Assembly: GCF_001469215.1 (NCBI RefSeq)
Contig: NZ_LOFH01000001.1
Coordinates: 62,001-126,000 of the forward strand
DNA length: 64,000 nt
Direction of reading: 5' to 3'
Source of the DNA: Pseudoalteromonas sp. H105
Lineage (GTDB): Bacteria; Pseudomonadota; Gammaproteobacteria; Enterobacterales; Alteromonadaceae
Positions 48,525 through 57,647 of the stretch are shown here, piece by piece (the first letter of the stretch is position 1; the number at the start of each line of letters is the position of its first letter). The position numbers and the translations under genes are program-made. A model generated the notes under the pieces. That model searched no databases and was not told the origin of the DNA. It saw only the letters and a program-made list of their open reading frames with translations.

Positions 48525-48766
48525 TTATTCGGTCTTATCCTTAAGCTCACACAAATCTTCAATGATACATGAGTCACATTTAGGCTTACGGGCGGTACAC
48601 ACGTATCGGCCGTGCAGAATCAACCAGTGGTGTACATCTACTTTTAACTCGGCAGGTACTACTTTTTCGAGTTTTTTCTCAACCTCAACCACATTTTTGC
48701 CCATAGCAAACTTAGTGCGGTTTGATACGCGGTCGATGTGGGTGTCGACGGCTATGGCCAGCCAAA
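48525..48766 (-). pseudogene. Truncated nth 3' fragment, copy 2
   Basis: The last third of endonuclease III again, with a normal C-terminal sequence CTARKPKCDSC IIEDLCELKDKTE. Near its inner end four bases are missing (GCTATGGCCAGCC against GCTATTGTCGGCCAGCC), which breaks the frame. It begins at the same FGW codons as copy 1 and is followed outward by a similar stretch (GATAAAGAAAGTAGAT here, GATAACAAAGGTAGAT at copy 1). No N-terminal part of nth is present. Confidence 0.9.
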
Positions 48767-48772
48767 GGATAA

Positions 48773-48791
48773 AGAAAGTAGATGCTACTTT
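48773..48791. repeat. Short hairpin at the inner boundary of nth copy 2
   Basis: GAAAGTAG and CTACTTTC form a perfect 8-base stem with loop ATG, a few bases outside the nth breakpoint. It may be a terminator for the HD-domain gene (minus strand) or part of the element end. Confidence 0.45.
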
Positions 48792-48839
48792 CCGGTTTAA
48801 AATTGTGTATCAAGCATAGTTAAATCTTTGCCTGAGTAT

Positions 48840-49400
48840 TTACTCTTTGTAAATATTTTGAATTCGCATCATTGGAAATGGTTTAAGTGGATTGCGCCCA
48901 ATTTGCATGAACGTAAAACGCATTAACGTTTTATGAAATCCTGAGTTTGGAATGGTATTTCTAACCTGTTTTATAAACAAACGACTCACTCCATTTTTAA
49001 CAAGCCCTAAAGAAAAATCGATTAGGTCGGCTTTTCTAAAAACTTCAGCCAGTCTCGCATAAGGTCCTTTGTACTCGGTTATCAAATGATGCATGTCGAT
49101 AATAACCTGAATCTCTTCTTTCCAAGCGTTAAGACCTTGACTTTCCAACCAAAGGTGGCATTCCTGGTAGGAGGGAACAAGATAATCAACTCTATTATGA
49201 GTCCATAACGCGATGTCATGGAAAACAGCAGCTATCTGAAGTTTTTGACTATCCTCTGCTGAAATATCAGGCATTAGGTAATGGCAAAAATTTAGCATTC
49301 TAGTTATGTGGTTTCTATAACCTTTGAAGTCACCTTTTATTGTACTTCGGTACTCTTCTAATATTTCATCTACTAGTTGGTACTTTGTCACTACTTGCAT
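48840..49400 (-). CDS. HD-domain protein
   Basis: 186 residues. Metal-dependent phosphohydrolase HD pattern: His in GYRNHITRMLNF (about residue 30), the HD pair in IAAVFHDIALW (about 61-62), a further His in IDMHHLITEY and the closing Asp in FRKADLIDFS. Substrate unknown; relatives act on nucleotides or cyclic nucleotides, or are simple phosphatases. Together with the divergent GlxA-like regulator it fills the block between nth copy 2 and intact nth. Confidence 0.82.
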   Translation of the reverse strand: MQVVTKYQLVDEILEEYRSTIKGDFKGYRNHITRMLNFCHYLMPDISAEDSQKLQIAAVFHDIALWTHNRVDYLVPSYQECHLWLESQGLNAWKEEIQVIIDMHHLITEYKGPYARLAEVFRKADLIDFSLGLVKNGVSRLFIKQVRNTIPNSGFHKTLMRFTFMQIGRNPLKPFPMMRIQNIYKE

Positions 49401-49503
49401 TGTTTTCCCTCAATCAAATTATGTAATGTACATATTATAGTCATGCGCATTTCACTCTAAATGGCTATAATGGCAAAATATTATACTATCAGGCCAAATT
49501 CAT

Positions 49504-50457
49504 ATGATTGAAGTCACTATCGTTGCTTTTGAAGGTATTAGCTTGTTTCATCTTTCAGTGCCGATTGCAATTTTTAGAGACGCTGTATCAAATGACAAAA
49601 AGCTATTTAACGTGCGAGTTTGTTCGGAATTAGGTGAGCATGTTAATTCAGCCAACGGCTTAAGTATCGAAATAAAGAGTGATATTTCTATTATTGGGCG
49701 CTCAGATATTGTAATTGTGCCTAGTTGGATCCCGAATAAAATACCGAGCTCTAACCTTAAGGAACAACTCATAGAAGCTTACAAGAGCAATAAGCTCATT
49801 GTTGGTTTATGCACCGGCGCCTATGCACTCGGGTATAGCGGTTTACTAAACGGTAAGCGAGCTACAACGCATTGGCAATTTGGAGATGATTTTGCCCAAG
49901 CATTTCCTTTAGTAACTTGTGATATAAACCCACTTTATATTGCAGAAGGTAACGTAATCACATCTGCTGGGAGTGCTGCTGCAATCGACTGCTGTCTTCA
50001 TATAGTAAAACATTATTATGGGATTAAAGTGGCTAATCAGATCGCGCGAGTCATGGTCTCATCTCCCGAGCGAAGTGGGGGACAAAATCAATACATTGAA
50101 AACCCAATAATAAAAAGACCAAGCGATGAAAGAATTGCTAAGCTGATTGATGTTATATTAGAAAACATTTCGGATAATTACACGTTAAACAGCGCAGCCG
50201 AGTATTGTATGATGAGTGTTCGCAGCTTTAGCCGAAACTTTAAATCCACAAATGGTATCAGTTTTAACACTTGGCTAATCAACGCGCGTCTTAACCAGAG
50301 TTTGGAATTATTAGAATCAACAAATTTGGCTATCACTGAGGTATCTGAAAAAGCAGGCTTTAGTTCGGAGCAAATTTATCGTAAACACTTTGTACAAAAG
50401 TATGGGATCGCCCCAAAAGCGTGGCAAAAAATGTTTAAGAGCAAAAGTATTAGATAA
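49504..50457 (+). CDS. GlxA-family transcriptional regulator (DJ-1/PfpI plus AraC HTH)
   Basis: 317 residues. The N-terminal DJ-1/PfpI-like domain (about 1-180) has the nucleophile elbow IVGLCTGAYALGYSGLL and the following RATTHWQFGDDF. The C-terminal AraC HTH (about 205-310) has YTLNSAAEYCMMSVRSFSRNF and ITEVSEKAGFSSEQIYRKHF. Divergent from the HD-domain gene by about 100 bases, which it may regulate. It ends 45 bases before the convergent nth stop. Confidence 0.88.
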   Translation: MIEVTIVAFEGISLFHLSVPIAIFRDAVSNDKKLFNVRVCSELGEHVNSANGLSIEIKSDISIIGRSDIVIVPSWIPNKIPSSNLKEQLIEAYKSNKLIVGLCTGAYALGYSGLLNGKRATTHWQFGDDFAQAFPLVTCDINPLYIAEGNVITSAGSAAAIDCCLHIVKHYYGIKVANQIARVMVSSPERSGGQNQYIENPIIKRPSDERIAKLIDVILENISDNYTLNSAAEYCMMSVRSFSRNFKSTNGISFNTWLINARLNQSLELLESTNLAITEVSEKAGFSSEQIYRKHFVQKYGIAPKAWQKMFKSKSIR

Positions 50458-50502
50458 ACGTCACGGGATATTGATGCAAATAAGCCGTTTAATTATCTTT
50501 AA

Positions 50503-51135
50503 TTATTCGGTTTTGTCTTTAAACTCACACAAGTCTTCAATAATACAACTACCACACTTAGGCTTACGGGCGGTACACACGTAGCGGCCATGAAGAATTA
50601 ACCAGTGGTGCACATCAACTTTAAATTCTTTTGGTACCACTTTTTCGAGTTTTTTCTCGACCTCAACCACATTTTTACCCATAGCGAACTTGGTGCGATT
50701 TGATACACGATCGATGTGAGTGTCTACTGCTATTGTCGGCCAGCCAAAGGCGGTGTTAAGAACAACATTAGCTGTTTTACGGCCCACGCCTGGCAGGGCT
50801 TCTAAGGCTTCCCGGCTCTCTGGTACTTCGCTGTTATGTTGGTCTACTAATATTTGGCACATCTTATATACGTTAGCGGCTTTTGAATTAAATAAACCAA
50901 TGGTTTTAATATAATCACGCAATGCATCGTGGCCAATATCTAAAATAGCTTGCGGTGTGTTAGCCACTGGAAATAGCTTCCGCGTGGCTTTGTTTACGCC
51001 TACATCGGTGGCTTGCGCTGAAAGTGTAACGGCAACCAGTAATTCGAAAGGGCTTGCGTATTCTAGCTCCGTTTCTGGATGTGGGTTTTGTTCGCGCAAG
51101 CGTGTGAGTATTTGGTAACGTTTTTCTTTATTCAT
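50503..51135 (-). CDS. nth: Endonuclease III (intact)
   Basis: 210 residues from ATG 51135; a GTG at 51150 would add five. Bifunctional DNA glycosylase/AP lyase for oxidised pyrimidines. The helix-hairpin-helix is EALPGVGRKTANVVLNTAFG with catalytic Lys, and catalytic Asp is in VDTHIDRVSNR. The C-terminal [4Fe-4S] loop C-x6-C-x2-C-x5-C reads CTARKPKCGSCIIEDLC. It is the last gene of the rsx operon, its usual gammaproteobacterial place. Its 3' third (50503-50748) is the part duplicated at 44707 and 48525. Its C-terminal sequence (VPKEFKVD, KCGSC) differs from both copies (VPAELKVD, KCDSC), suggesting the present tail came from another lineage. Confidence 0.95.
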   Translation of the reverse strand: MNKEKRYQILTRLREQNPHPETELEYASPFELLVAVTLSAQATDVGVNKATRKLFPVANTPQAILDIGHDALRDYIKTIGLFNSKAANVYKMCQILVDQHNSEVPESREALEALPGVGRKTANVVLNTAFGWPTIAVDTHIDRVSNRTKFAMGKNVVEVEKKLEKVVPKEFKVDVHHWLILHGRYVCTARKPKCGSCIIEDLCEFKDKTE

Positions 51136-51176
51136 ATAACTTAAACACACTGATTGTGAAAGCAGTGCGTTTCCCC

Positions 51177-51875
51177 TTAAGTTAGGCTTGTAACACGTGC
51201 ACGAGGGCCTTTTTCAGCCTCTGGCGGTGCAGTTTGTTTAGATTTTATTTGTGCGTCGATAACGTTTTTAGCTGCAATGAGTAAACCTAACCCTAAAAAT
51301 GCACCGGGTGGTAAAATAGCGAGTAAAAATTGGTTATCAAAACTGAACACTTCGATGCGTAAAATTGACGCCCAAGGGCCTAGTAATAAATCAGCACCAT
51401 CAAATAAAGTTCCCTGTCCGATGAGTTCACGCATTGCCCCTAATACAACGAGTACAACCATAAAGCCAGCACCCATCATTAACCCATCAAATGCAGATAA
51501 ATGCACGGGGTTTTTAGATGCATACGCTTCAGCGCGGCCAATAATGGCGCAGTTAGTAACAATTAAGGGGATAAATATTCCCAGTGATTGATACAAGCCA
51601 AAAGTATATGCATTCATCAGTAATTGAATAATCGTTACAAATGCAGCAATAATCATGACGAAAACCGGTATACGGATATCTTTTGGCACCCAGTTACGCA
51701 CTGCGGAAATAGTTACATTAGAGCCAATTAATACCATCATGGTTGCCAGTCCAAGGCCTAACGCATTCGTGATGGTCGATGTGACAGCCAAGAGTGGGCA
51801 CAACCCAAGTAACTGCACTAATGCTGGGTTGTTTTTCCACATGCCTTCGTTGATTAACTCTTTATACTGATTCAT
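51177..51875 (-). CDS. rsxE: Rsx/Rnf electron transport complex subunit E
   Basis: 232 residues, six membrane helices, homologous to RsxA (paralogous NqrD/NqrE-type fold). Signature segments: [24 protein letters not shown] near the start (split around GLCPLLAV), [17 protein letters not shown], and [15 protein letters not shown]. The two conserved Cys (in GLCP and TNCA) bind the shared membrane [2Fe-2S] cluster with RsxA. Its start overlaps the rsxG stop by four bases. Confidence 0.94.
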   Translation of the reverse strand: MNQYKELINEGMWKNNPALVQLLGLCPLLAVTSTITNALGLGLATMMVLIGSNVTISAVRNWVPKDIRIPVFVMIIAAFVTIIQLLMNAYTFGLYQSLGIFIPLIVTNCAIIGRAEAYASKNPVHLSAFDGLMMGAGFMVVLVVLGAMRELIGQGTLFDGADLLLGPWASILRIEVFSFDNQFLLAILPPGAFLGLGLLIAAKNVIDAQIKSKQTAPPEAEKGPRARVTSLT

Positions 51876-52507
51876 GCGTCACCTTTAGTACATGCGTTGG
51901 GTGCATTAAATACCGCATTAAAATTTGATTGCGAGAATAATACCGCGTCCTTTACAGAGCCTACTACTGCACGCGGCGTGATTGTCGCGCCTGTAAATTG
52001 ATCAAAATTGCCGCCATCTTTTTTTACAGCCCAGCGATCATCGCTTTCACCTAAAACGGTTTTCCCTTCAAATAGGGTGATCCAAGAAGACTTTTTAAGT
52101 TCAATTTTATCGCCAAGGCCGGGAGTTTCTTCATGTTTGGTTACACGCACACCGCCAATAGAGCCGTCTGCAAACACTGAGGTAATTAAATCAATATCAC
52201 CACTGTAGCCTCTCGGTGTGACATGGCGCATTATTAACGCAACAGGTTTACCTTCTTTGCGGGCACGGTAAATTATTTGTGAGGACTTACCAAGTTGCGG
52301 GTCATCAATAAGCGCACAATCTTGATACAGTGAATTATCATAAAACTGTGGCTTTAAGACTTCTTGTAATTGGCTTGATAATTGATTGCGCTCTTGCTGT
52401 GCTATGTTATCTGCAGTTAAGTCATAGACCACCGCAACAGCACCAGTTGTCGCTAAAGCAAAAGCGGTCAAAATTGCCCCATTTTTAGTCATTGAGGGTA
52501 TGATCAT
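51872..52507 (-). CDS. rsxG: Rsx/Rnf electron transport complex subunit G
   Basis: 211 residues. One N-terminal membrane helix (about 8-28), then a periplasmic FMN domain. The covalent flavin attachment motif is [15 protein letters not shown], with FMN on the Thr of [27 protein letters not shown] and [13 protein letters not shown] are the flavin-binding landmarks. Overlaps both neighbours by four bases. Confidence 0.94.
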   Translation of the reverse strand: MIIPSMTKNGAILTAFALATTGAVAVVYDLTADNIAQQERNQLSSQLQEVLKPQFYDNSLYQDCALIDDPQLGKSSQIIYRARKEGKPVALIMRHVTPRGYSGDIDLITSVFADGSIGGVRVTKHEETPGLGDKIELKKSSWITLFEGKTVLGESDDRWAVKKDGGNFDQFTGATITPRAVVGSVKDAVLFSQSNFNAVFNAPNACTKGDA

Positions 52508-53562
52508 TTTTTCACCCCATGGCCGTAGGTTCTAGGTTGTGTGTAGTAGTCTATTAAAGGAACGGCCATATTTAATAATATAACAGCAAAAGCGACTGCA
52601 TCAGGAAAGCCACCAAAGGTACGAATTAAATATATTAATAAACCGATAATAGCACCGTAGATTAGTCGACCTTTGTTGGTAGTTGTAGCAGATACTGGGT
52701 CTGTTGCTATAAAAAATGCTGCAAACATAGTTGCGCCACTGAATAGATGAAAGACTATCCCTGGCTCTGTGCCTGGCGATGCAATGTAGCCAATACCACT
52801 GCAAATAGCGAGGGTTACAATTACGCTCACAGGGATATGCCAGTTAATAACTTTACTTTTTATGAGGTAGAGACCACCGATTAAAAAGCCTAGGTTGACC
52901 CAGCCCCAGCCTTTACCAACCCATTCATTGAATAAAGGGGATTGCATACTTTCTGACACGGTTAAGCCATGAGCAATGTCTGTTTTTACAGTATCAAGTG
53001 GTGTTGCCATTGTCATACCATCTATCCCTACACGCAACTGATCAACACTAAACCCTGCGGCAGTGAAATCTGTAAAGATCACGCTGAGTTGTTGATTGAG
53101 GCTAATTGGATTTCCAAGTAAATCGGTAACCGGTAACCAAGCCGTCATTTGAACAGGAAAGGAGATAAGTAATAAAACATACGCGGCCATAGCAGGGTTG
53201 AATAAGTTAAATCCCAATCCTCCGTATAGTTGTTTTACGATAATAATTGAGAACAGACAGCCAATTACAATAATCCACCAAGGCGCAAGTGGTGGAATAC
53301 TCAGAGCAAGCAAGACAGCTGTTAACCAAGCACTACCATCTTTTAAAGTCTGAAAAGTAGGACGCTTTCGCATTTTCATGATTGCCGCCTCAGCGACACT
53401 CACGGTAATAAGCGCAAGTACAAGTTGAATGATTACGCCAGTACCAAAAAATACCACTTGCGCGATAAAACCCGGAATACAGGCAGCAATCACCGTAAGC
53501 ATTAGTTTATTTAAAGACTTATGGCTATGGTTGTGGGGCGAGCTTGCCATGGTTAATTTCAT
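52504..53562 (-). CDS. rsxD: Rsx/Rnf electron transport complex subunit D
   Basis: 352 residues, about nine to ten membrane helices. Carries the flavinylation segment FHLFSGATMFAAFF, with FMN linked to Thr in SGAT, followed by IATDPVSATTTNKGRL. FNLFNPAMAAYVLLLISFPV is the conserved early helix. Forms the membrane core with RsxA and RsxE. Four-base overlap with rsxC. Confidence 0.94.
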   Translation of the reverse strand: MKLTMASSPHNHSHKSLNKLMLTVIAACIPGFIAQVVFFGTGVIIQLVLALITVSVAEAAIMKMRKRPTFQTLKDGSAWLTAVLLALSIPPLAPWWIIVIGCLFSIIIVKQLYGGLGFNLFNPAMAAYVLLLISFPVQMTAWLPVTDLLGNPISLNQQLSVIFTDFTAAGFSVDQLRVGIDGMTMATPLDTVKTDIAHGLTVSESMQSPLFNEWVGKGWGWVNLGFLIGGLYLIKSKVINWHIPVSVIVTLAICSGIGYIASPGTEPGIVFHLFSGATMFAAFFIATDPVSATTTNKGRLIYGAIIGLLIYLIRTFGGFPDAVAFAVILLNMAVPLIDYYTQPRTYGHGVKK

Positions 53563-56132
53563 GACTTATCACTTCCTTCTTGTTGAGTCTTCTTGGCTTT
53601 AGCACGAGCAATTGCTTTCGCGACAGCGGCTTTCTTTTTATCTTCAGCGCTTAATGGGGCGCTGTCTTGGATTTGTTCAGGCTCACCGACTGCGGTTACT
53701 TCTAATGACGCTTTAGCTTCATCAGCTTTCGCCGCTTTCTTGGCCTTAGCACGCGCAATAGCAGCGGCGACAGCGGCTTTCTTTTTATCTTCAGCGCTTA
53801 ATGGGGCGCTGTCTTGGATTTGTTCAGGCTCACCGGCTGCGGTTACTTCTAATGACGCTTTAGCTTCATCAGCCTTGGCTGCTTTTTTGGCCTTAGCACG
53901 CGCAATAGCAGCGGCGACAGCGGCGACAGCGGCTTTCTTTTTATCTTCAGCGCTTAACGGGGCGCTGTCTTGGATTTGTTCAGGCTCACCGGCTGCGGTT
54001 ACTTCTAACGACGCTTTCGCTTCATCAGCCTTGGCCGCTTTTTTGGCCTTAGCACGTACAATCGCAGCGGCGACAGCGGCTTTCTTTTTATCTTCAGCGC
54101 TTAACGGGGCGCTGTCTTGGATTTGTTCAGGCTCAGCAGCTGCGATTACTTCTAATGACGCTTTAGCTTCATCAGCCTTGGCCGCTTTTTTCGCTTTAGC
54201 ACGGGCAATCGCAGCGGCGACAGCGGCTTTCTTATCATCAGCAGGGGGTTGCTCTGTTGCTGAAGCTTCCTCAACTTTAGCTGCTTTTTTGGCTTTGGCA
54301 CGAGCGATAGCTGCGGCGACGGCGGCTTTTTTATCATCTACAGGGGATTTTTCTGAAGGTGTAGCTTCATCAGCCTTAGCTGCTTTTTTCGCTTTAGCAC
54401 GGGCAATCGCAGCGGCGACTGCGGACTTTTTATCTTCAGTGGTTTCATCTGTGCTCGAACCAGCCTCTTTTTGTGCTTTGTAAGCACGTGCTTGTTCTTT
54501 TCGTGCAGCACGTTCTTTTGCGACTTCACTGTTATCTGGTTCAAGTTCACCAGAATTCTTTTTCGCTTTAGCGCGGGCGATAGCTGCGGCTACGGCTGAC
54601 TTGTTGTCTGATTTTTCATCTGAGCTTTTAACTCGCGCAAGCGCATCCGCCACTTTTTGTTTTTCGTCGGCAGATTTTGTTATTGCAGGCTTACGTTTAT
54701 GCCTATTTTGTCTAGCTTCTTGTTCACGCTCTAACCGCTCTTTTCTTAGTTCAAAGCGTTCTTTGGCTCTTTCAGCTTTAACTTTTTCGGCTTGCTGTTC
54801 TTTTATTTCAACTTTTGCGACACGGTAATATTGCACCAAAGGTATTTCACTTGGGCAGACATAGGCACATGCGCCACATTCAATACAATCGAATAGGTTG
54901 TATTCTTTTAATTTGTCGTACTCTTTTGATTTGGCAAACCATTGTAACTGTTGCGGTAGTAACGAAGCTGGGCATGCATCAGCACACGCACTACAGCGAA
55001 TACACGCTTGTTCAGGGCCCGGTTCTGCAAGTTCGTTATGATCAGGTGCTAAAATACAGTTGGTCGTTTTAATGACCCCAATACGCACCGTGGGTAAGGT
55101 AAAGCCCATCATTGGTCCACCCATTACAACACGCTGCTGAGGAACAGGTGAAAAACCTTGGCAATCTAGCAAATGTTTTATCTCTGAGCCCAGTAATGCC
55201 CATACATTCCCAGCATTATGGATTGTATTGCCTGTTACCGTAACAACACGTTCAATTAAAGGCTTACCTTCAATGACTGCTTGCTCAATAGCGTACAAGG
55301 TGCCCACATTATGGACGAGTACGCCTATATCAGCGGGTATCCCACCACTGGGTACTTCTTTATCGGTTAATAACTGTATTAGCTGTCGCTCACCGCCTGA
55401 GGGATAAACGGTCGGCACAGTTTGTACAACGATACTTTCATCGTCTTTTGCAGCGAGTTTCATCGCCTCAATGGCTTCTGGTTTATTATCTTCAATACCA
55501 ATAATCGTTAACGTGGGACAGAGGAGCTGTTGCATTATTTTAATGCCAGATACAATCTGAGCGGCATGTTCACGCATCAATACATCATCCGCCGTGATGT
55601 AGGGTTCACACTCAACGGCGTTAACTATTAAAAACTCAATGGGCTTTCGGCTATCCGCTTTGATGTATGTAGGAAAGCCTGCGCCCCCCATACCTGAAAT
55701 ACCACTATTATGGATTATATTAATCAATTCATCATGCGAGAGGTCAGCAAAAGATACGTGAGGAATAAGTTCACACCAACAATCTTTTCCATCAGGTGTA
55801 ATAATAATACTTAACTCAGGCAGTGCAGAGGGGTGCGCTGAGGGCATTTGGCAAATATCGGTGATGATGCCTGAAGTAGGCGCATGAACTGGCACTGACC
55901 AATTAGCAACAGGCTTAGTAAGGGCTTGCCCCTTTAATACGGTTTGACCTTTTTCAACAATAAGTTGGCCATTAGCACCAATGTGCTGCTTAAGTGGAAC
56001 AACCAGCTTATCTGGTAACGGTAGTCGAGTGATCGGATTGGCATTAGAAAGTGATTTTTGACCAGGTGGGTGAATTCCTCCCGCAAATGGCCACACTTTA
56101 CCTTGTTTGATCTGTTGAATTAACTTTTCCAC
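53559..56132 (-). CDS. rsxC: Rsx/Rnf electron transport complex subunit C with long Ala/Lys repeat tail
   Basis: 857 residues. The N-terminal 450 form the conserved NADH/FMN module (GMGGAGFPTYIK, AVECEPYITADD) and a ferredoxin domain with two [4Fe-4S] motifs, CIRCSACADACP and CIECGACAYVCP. The rest (about 450-857) is charged and repetitive: eight copies of AVAAAIARAKAKK, four of them within 49-residue units containing EPEQIQDSAPLSAEDKKK. Start at GTG 56132, with GAGGT eight bases upstream and the N-terminus VEKLIQQIKQ. The longer frame to 56186 would overlap rsxB and is rejected. Accepts electrons from NADH, or donates to it, in the Na+/H+-linked complex. Confidence 0.93.
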   Translation of the reverse strand: MEKLIQQIKQGKVWPFAGGIHPPGQKSLSNANPITRLPLPDKLVVPLKQHIGANGQLIVEKGQTVLKGQALTKPVANWSVPVHAPTSGIITDICQMPSAHPSALPELSIIITPDGKDCWCELIPHVSFADLSHDELINIIHNSGISGMGGAGFPTYIKADSRKPIEFLIVNAVECEPYITADDVLMREHAAQIVSGIKIMQQLLCPTLTIIGIEDNKPEAIEAMKLAAKDDESIVVQTVPTVYPSGGERQLIQLLTDKEVPSGGIPADIGVLVHNVGTLYAIEQAVIEGKPLIERVVTVTGNTIHNAGNVWALLGSEIKHLLDCQGFSPVPQQRVVMGGPMMGFTLPTVRIGVIKTTNCILAPDHNELAEPGPEQACIRCSACADACPASLLPQQLQWFAKSKEYDKLKEYNLFDCIECGACAYVCPSEIPLVQYYRVAKVEIKEQQAEKVKAERAKERFELRKERLEREQEARQNRHKRKPAITKSADEKQKVADALARVKSSDEKSDNKSAVAAAIARAKAKKNSGELEPDNSEVAKERAARKEQARAYKAQKEAGSSTDETTEDKKSAVAAAIARAKAKKAAKADEATPSEKSPVDDKKAAVAAAIARAKAKKAAKVEEASATEQPPADDKKAAVAAAIARAKAKKAAKADEAKASLEVIAAAEPEQIQDSAPLSAEDKKKAAVAAAIVRAKAKKAAKADEAKASLEVTAAGEPEQIQDSAPLSAEDKKKAAVAAVAAAIARAKAKKAAKADEAKASLEVTAAGEPEQIQDSAPLSAEDKKKAAVAAAIARAKAKKAAKADEAKASLEVTAVGEPEQIQDSAPLSAEDKKKAAVAKAIARAKAKKTQQEGSDKS
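53640..54600. repeat. In-frame tandem repeats in the rsxC tail
   Basis: A 147-base unit recurs with starts near 53641, 53788, 53944 and 54091 (the third spacing is 156 because of an extra nine bases encoding VAA). Units are nearly identical in DNA, so expansion is recent or kept uniform by recombination. Shorter 75-120-base relatives continue to about 54600. Repeat number should vary between strains. Confidence 0.88.
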
Positions 56133-56140
56133 GTGTGACC

Positions 56141-56695
56141 TCAATCTATTTGTGTAACAGGGATTGCATCTAACTGCCATTTCCACGTTTGCTTAGTGGT
56201 TTCTAGAGGCAACATATCAATACAATCAACAGGACAAGGTTCAACACATAAATCGCAGCCAGTACATTCATCTATTAGTACAGTATGCATTTGTCTTGTT
56301 GCGCCAACAATGGCGTCAACAGGGCAAGCTTGGATACATTTAGTACACCCAATGCATTCATCTTCACGTATATAAGCAACTGTTTTAACAGGTTCAGCTT
56401 GTTCACCACCGGCTAAAGGTTTGGCTTCTACGCCCATTAAGTCGGCTAACTTTTTCACAGTAGCTTCGCCACCGGGAGGGCATTTATTGATTTCGTCACC
56501 ATTCGCGATTGCTTCTGCGTAAGGGCGACATCCCGGGTAGCCACATTGACCACACTGAGTTTGTGGCAAAATAGTGTCAATTTGTTCAACGATAGGACTG
56601 CCTTGCACGCGAAATCGCACCGCGGCAAAGCCTAAAATTAAACCAAAAATAAGTGCTAGCGAGCCAAGCGCCAGTAATGCATAAAACAAGGTCAT
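56141..56695 (-). CDS. rsxB: Rsx/Rnf electron transport complex subunit B (ferredoxin)
   Basis: 184 residues. One N-terminal membrane helix (about 2-24), then a [4Fe-4S] domain [16 protein letters not shown] with a following C at NKCPPGG, and a two-cluster ferredoxin: [12 protein letters not shown] and [12 protein letters not shown]. It passes electrons from RsxC toward the membrane subunits. Its stop is nine bases before the rsxC GTG start. Confidence 0.95.
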   Translation of the reverse strand: MTLFYALLALGSLALIFGLILGFAAVRFRVQGSPIVEQIDTILPQTQCGQCGYPGCRPYAEAIANGDEINKCPPGGEATVKKLADLMGVEAKPLAGGEQAEPVKTVAYIREDECIGCTKCIQACPVDAIVGATRQMHTVLIDECTGCDLCVEPCPVDCIDMLPLETTKQTWKWQLDAIPVTQID

Positions 56696-56696
56696 G

Positions 56697-57278
56697 TTAA
56701 AACTTCACTAATCCGGTAAAACCCATAAAGGCCATCGACATAAGACCTGCTGTGATCATCGCGATAGATGCACCTTGAAAAGGAGCAGGGACGTCAGCTG
56801 CGGCTAAACGTTCACGCAGTGCTGCAAACAATACAAGAACCAAAGAAAAGCCTACAGCAGCTCCAAAGCCATACACAGCGGATTGAAGAAATGTATGATC
56901 TTCTTTTATGTTCAAAAGTGCAACGCCAAGTACAGCGCAGTTAGTGGTAATTAAAGGTAAAAATATGCCAAGTAATCTATAAAGAGTTGGGCTTGTTTTT
57001 TTAACAACCATTTCGGTAAATTGCACCACGACAGCAATCACAAGGATAAAGCTCATAGTACGTAAAAAGGTGATGTCCAGAGGGATCAAAACATACTGAT
57101 TCACTAAATAGCTTGTAACAGACGCGAGAGTTAACACAAAAGTTGTGGCCAAAGACATACCGATAGCAGTATCTAACTTTCCAGACACACCCATGAAAGG
57201 GCATAATCCTAAAAACTGTACTAAAACAAAGTTGTTAACCAGCACGGTGCCAATCAACAGCAAGACATATTCTGTCAT
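56697..57278 (-). CDS. rsxA: Rsx/Rnf electron transport complex subunit A
   Basis: 193 residues, six membrane helices, paralogous to RsxE in inverted topology. Motifs: [21 protein letters not shown] and [17 protein letters not shown], with the Cys of GLCP and TNCA binding the membrane [2Fe-2S] cluster. First gene of rsxABCDGE-nth, one base before rsxB. The complex couples ferredoxin/NADH redox to ion transport and, in E. coli, keeps SoxR reduced. Confidence 0.95.
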   Translation of the reverse strand: MTEYVLLLIGTVLVNNFVLVQFLGLCPFMGVSGKLDTAIGMSLATTFVLTLASVTSYLVNQYVLIPLDITFLRTMSFILVIAVVVQFTEMVVKKTSPTLYRLLGIFLPLITTNCAVLGVALLNIKEDHTFLQSAVYGFGAAVGFSLVLVLFAALRERLAAADVPAPFQGASIAMITAGLMSMAFMGFTGLVKF

Positions 57279-57307
57279 ATTCGCCTCAAGCTATAATAAT
57301 CGTCGAC

Positions 57308-57336
57308 ATTATCCTTTTTTCTCACTGGTTTAACAA
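57308..57336 (-). promoter_or_regulatory. Putative sigma-70 promoter of rsxA
   Basis: On the minus strand TTGTTA (57331-57336) and GATAAT (57308-57313) are separated by 17 bases, about 30 bases upstream of the rsxA ATG. Confidence 0.55.
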
Positions 57337-57647
57337 CACATCAAGTGTAAAAAAGCTGCTTTTGCAGTGCTGAAAGTAATACGTAATGTTTAAAGTAAAT
57401 GATTAGTCTTTGGGGGAGTATTTGGGGTTTTAAATTAGAGGCGCTGTGAGCGCCTGTTGGCCTTTCAATGCCAAGCAAGCGCTGCATAGGGTGATTTACT
57501 CTTTGTTGCCACCATGGATGGTGATAAGGGCCGTGAGCAGTTATCGAGCCCACGAGGTTAAAAAACTCGCGCCGCGATTAAACCGCTACTAGTGTGAACG
57601 GGTTTTAATCCGCAAAGATCAACAGGCTCTAATGTATAGTTGGGTAC
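57337..57647. other. Intergenic region between csrD and the rsx promoter
   Basis: No supported gene; a 70-codon minus-strand frame looks like chance. A perfect 7-base hairpin AGGCGCT-GTG-AGCGCCT at 57439-57455 may end csrD transcription, although the T-tract is poor. Confidence 0.4.

Noticed and set aside
48562..48819. An 85-codon plus-strand frame over nth fragment 2
   Set aside because: It is the reverse complement of the nth coding sequence; the minus-strand nth reading explains the conservation.
53593..54483. A 296-codon plus-strand open frame antisense to rsxC
   Set aside because: It mirrors the Ala/Lys repeats of rsxC and has Ala/Leu/Ser low-complexity composition only; a composition shadow.
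56133..56186. Longer rsxC start at 56186
   Set aside because: It would overlap the end of rsxB. GTG 56132 has a good ribosome-binding site and gives the family's N-terminus.
57341..57553. A 70-codon minus-strand frame downstream of csrD
   Set aside because: No recognisable domain, no ribosome-binding site, and it covers a hairpin; likely chance.
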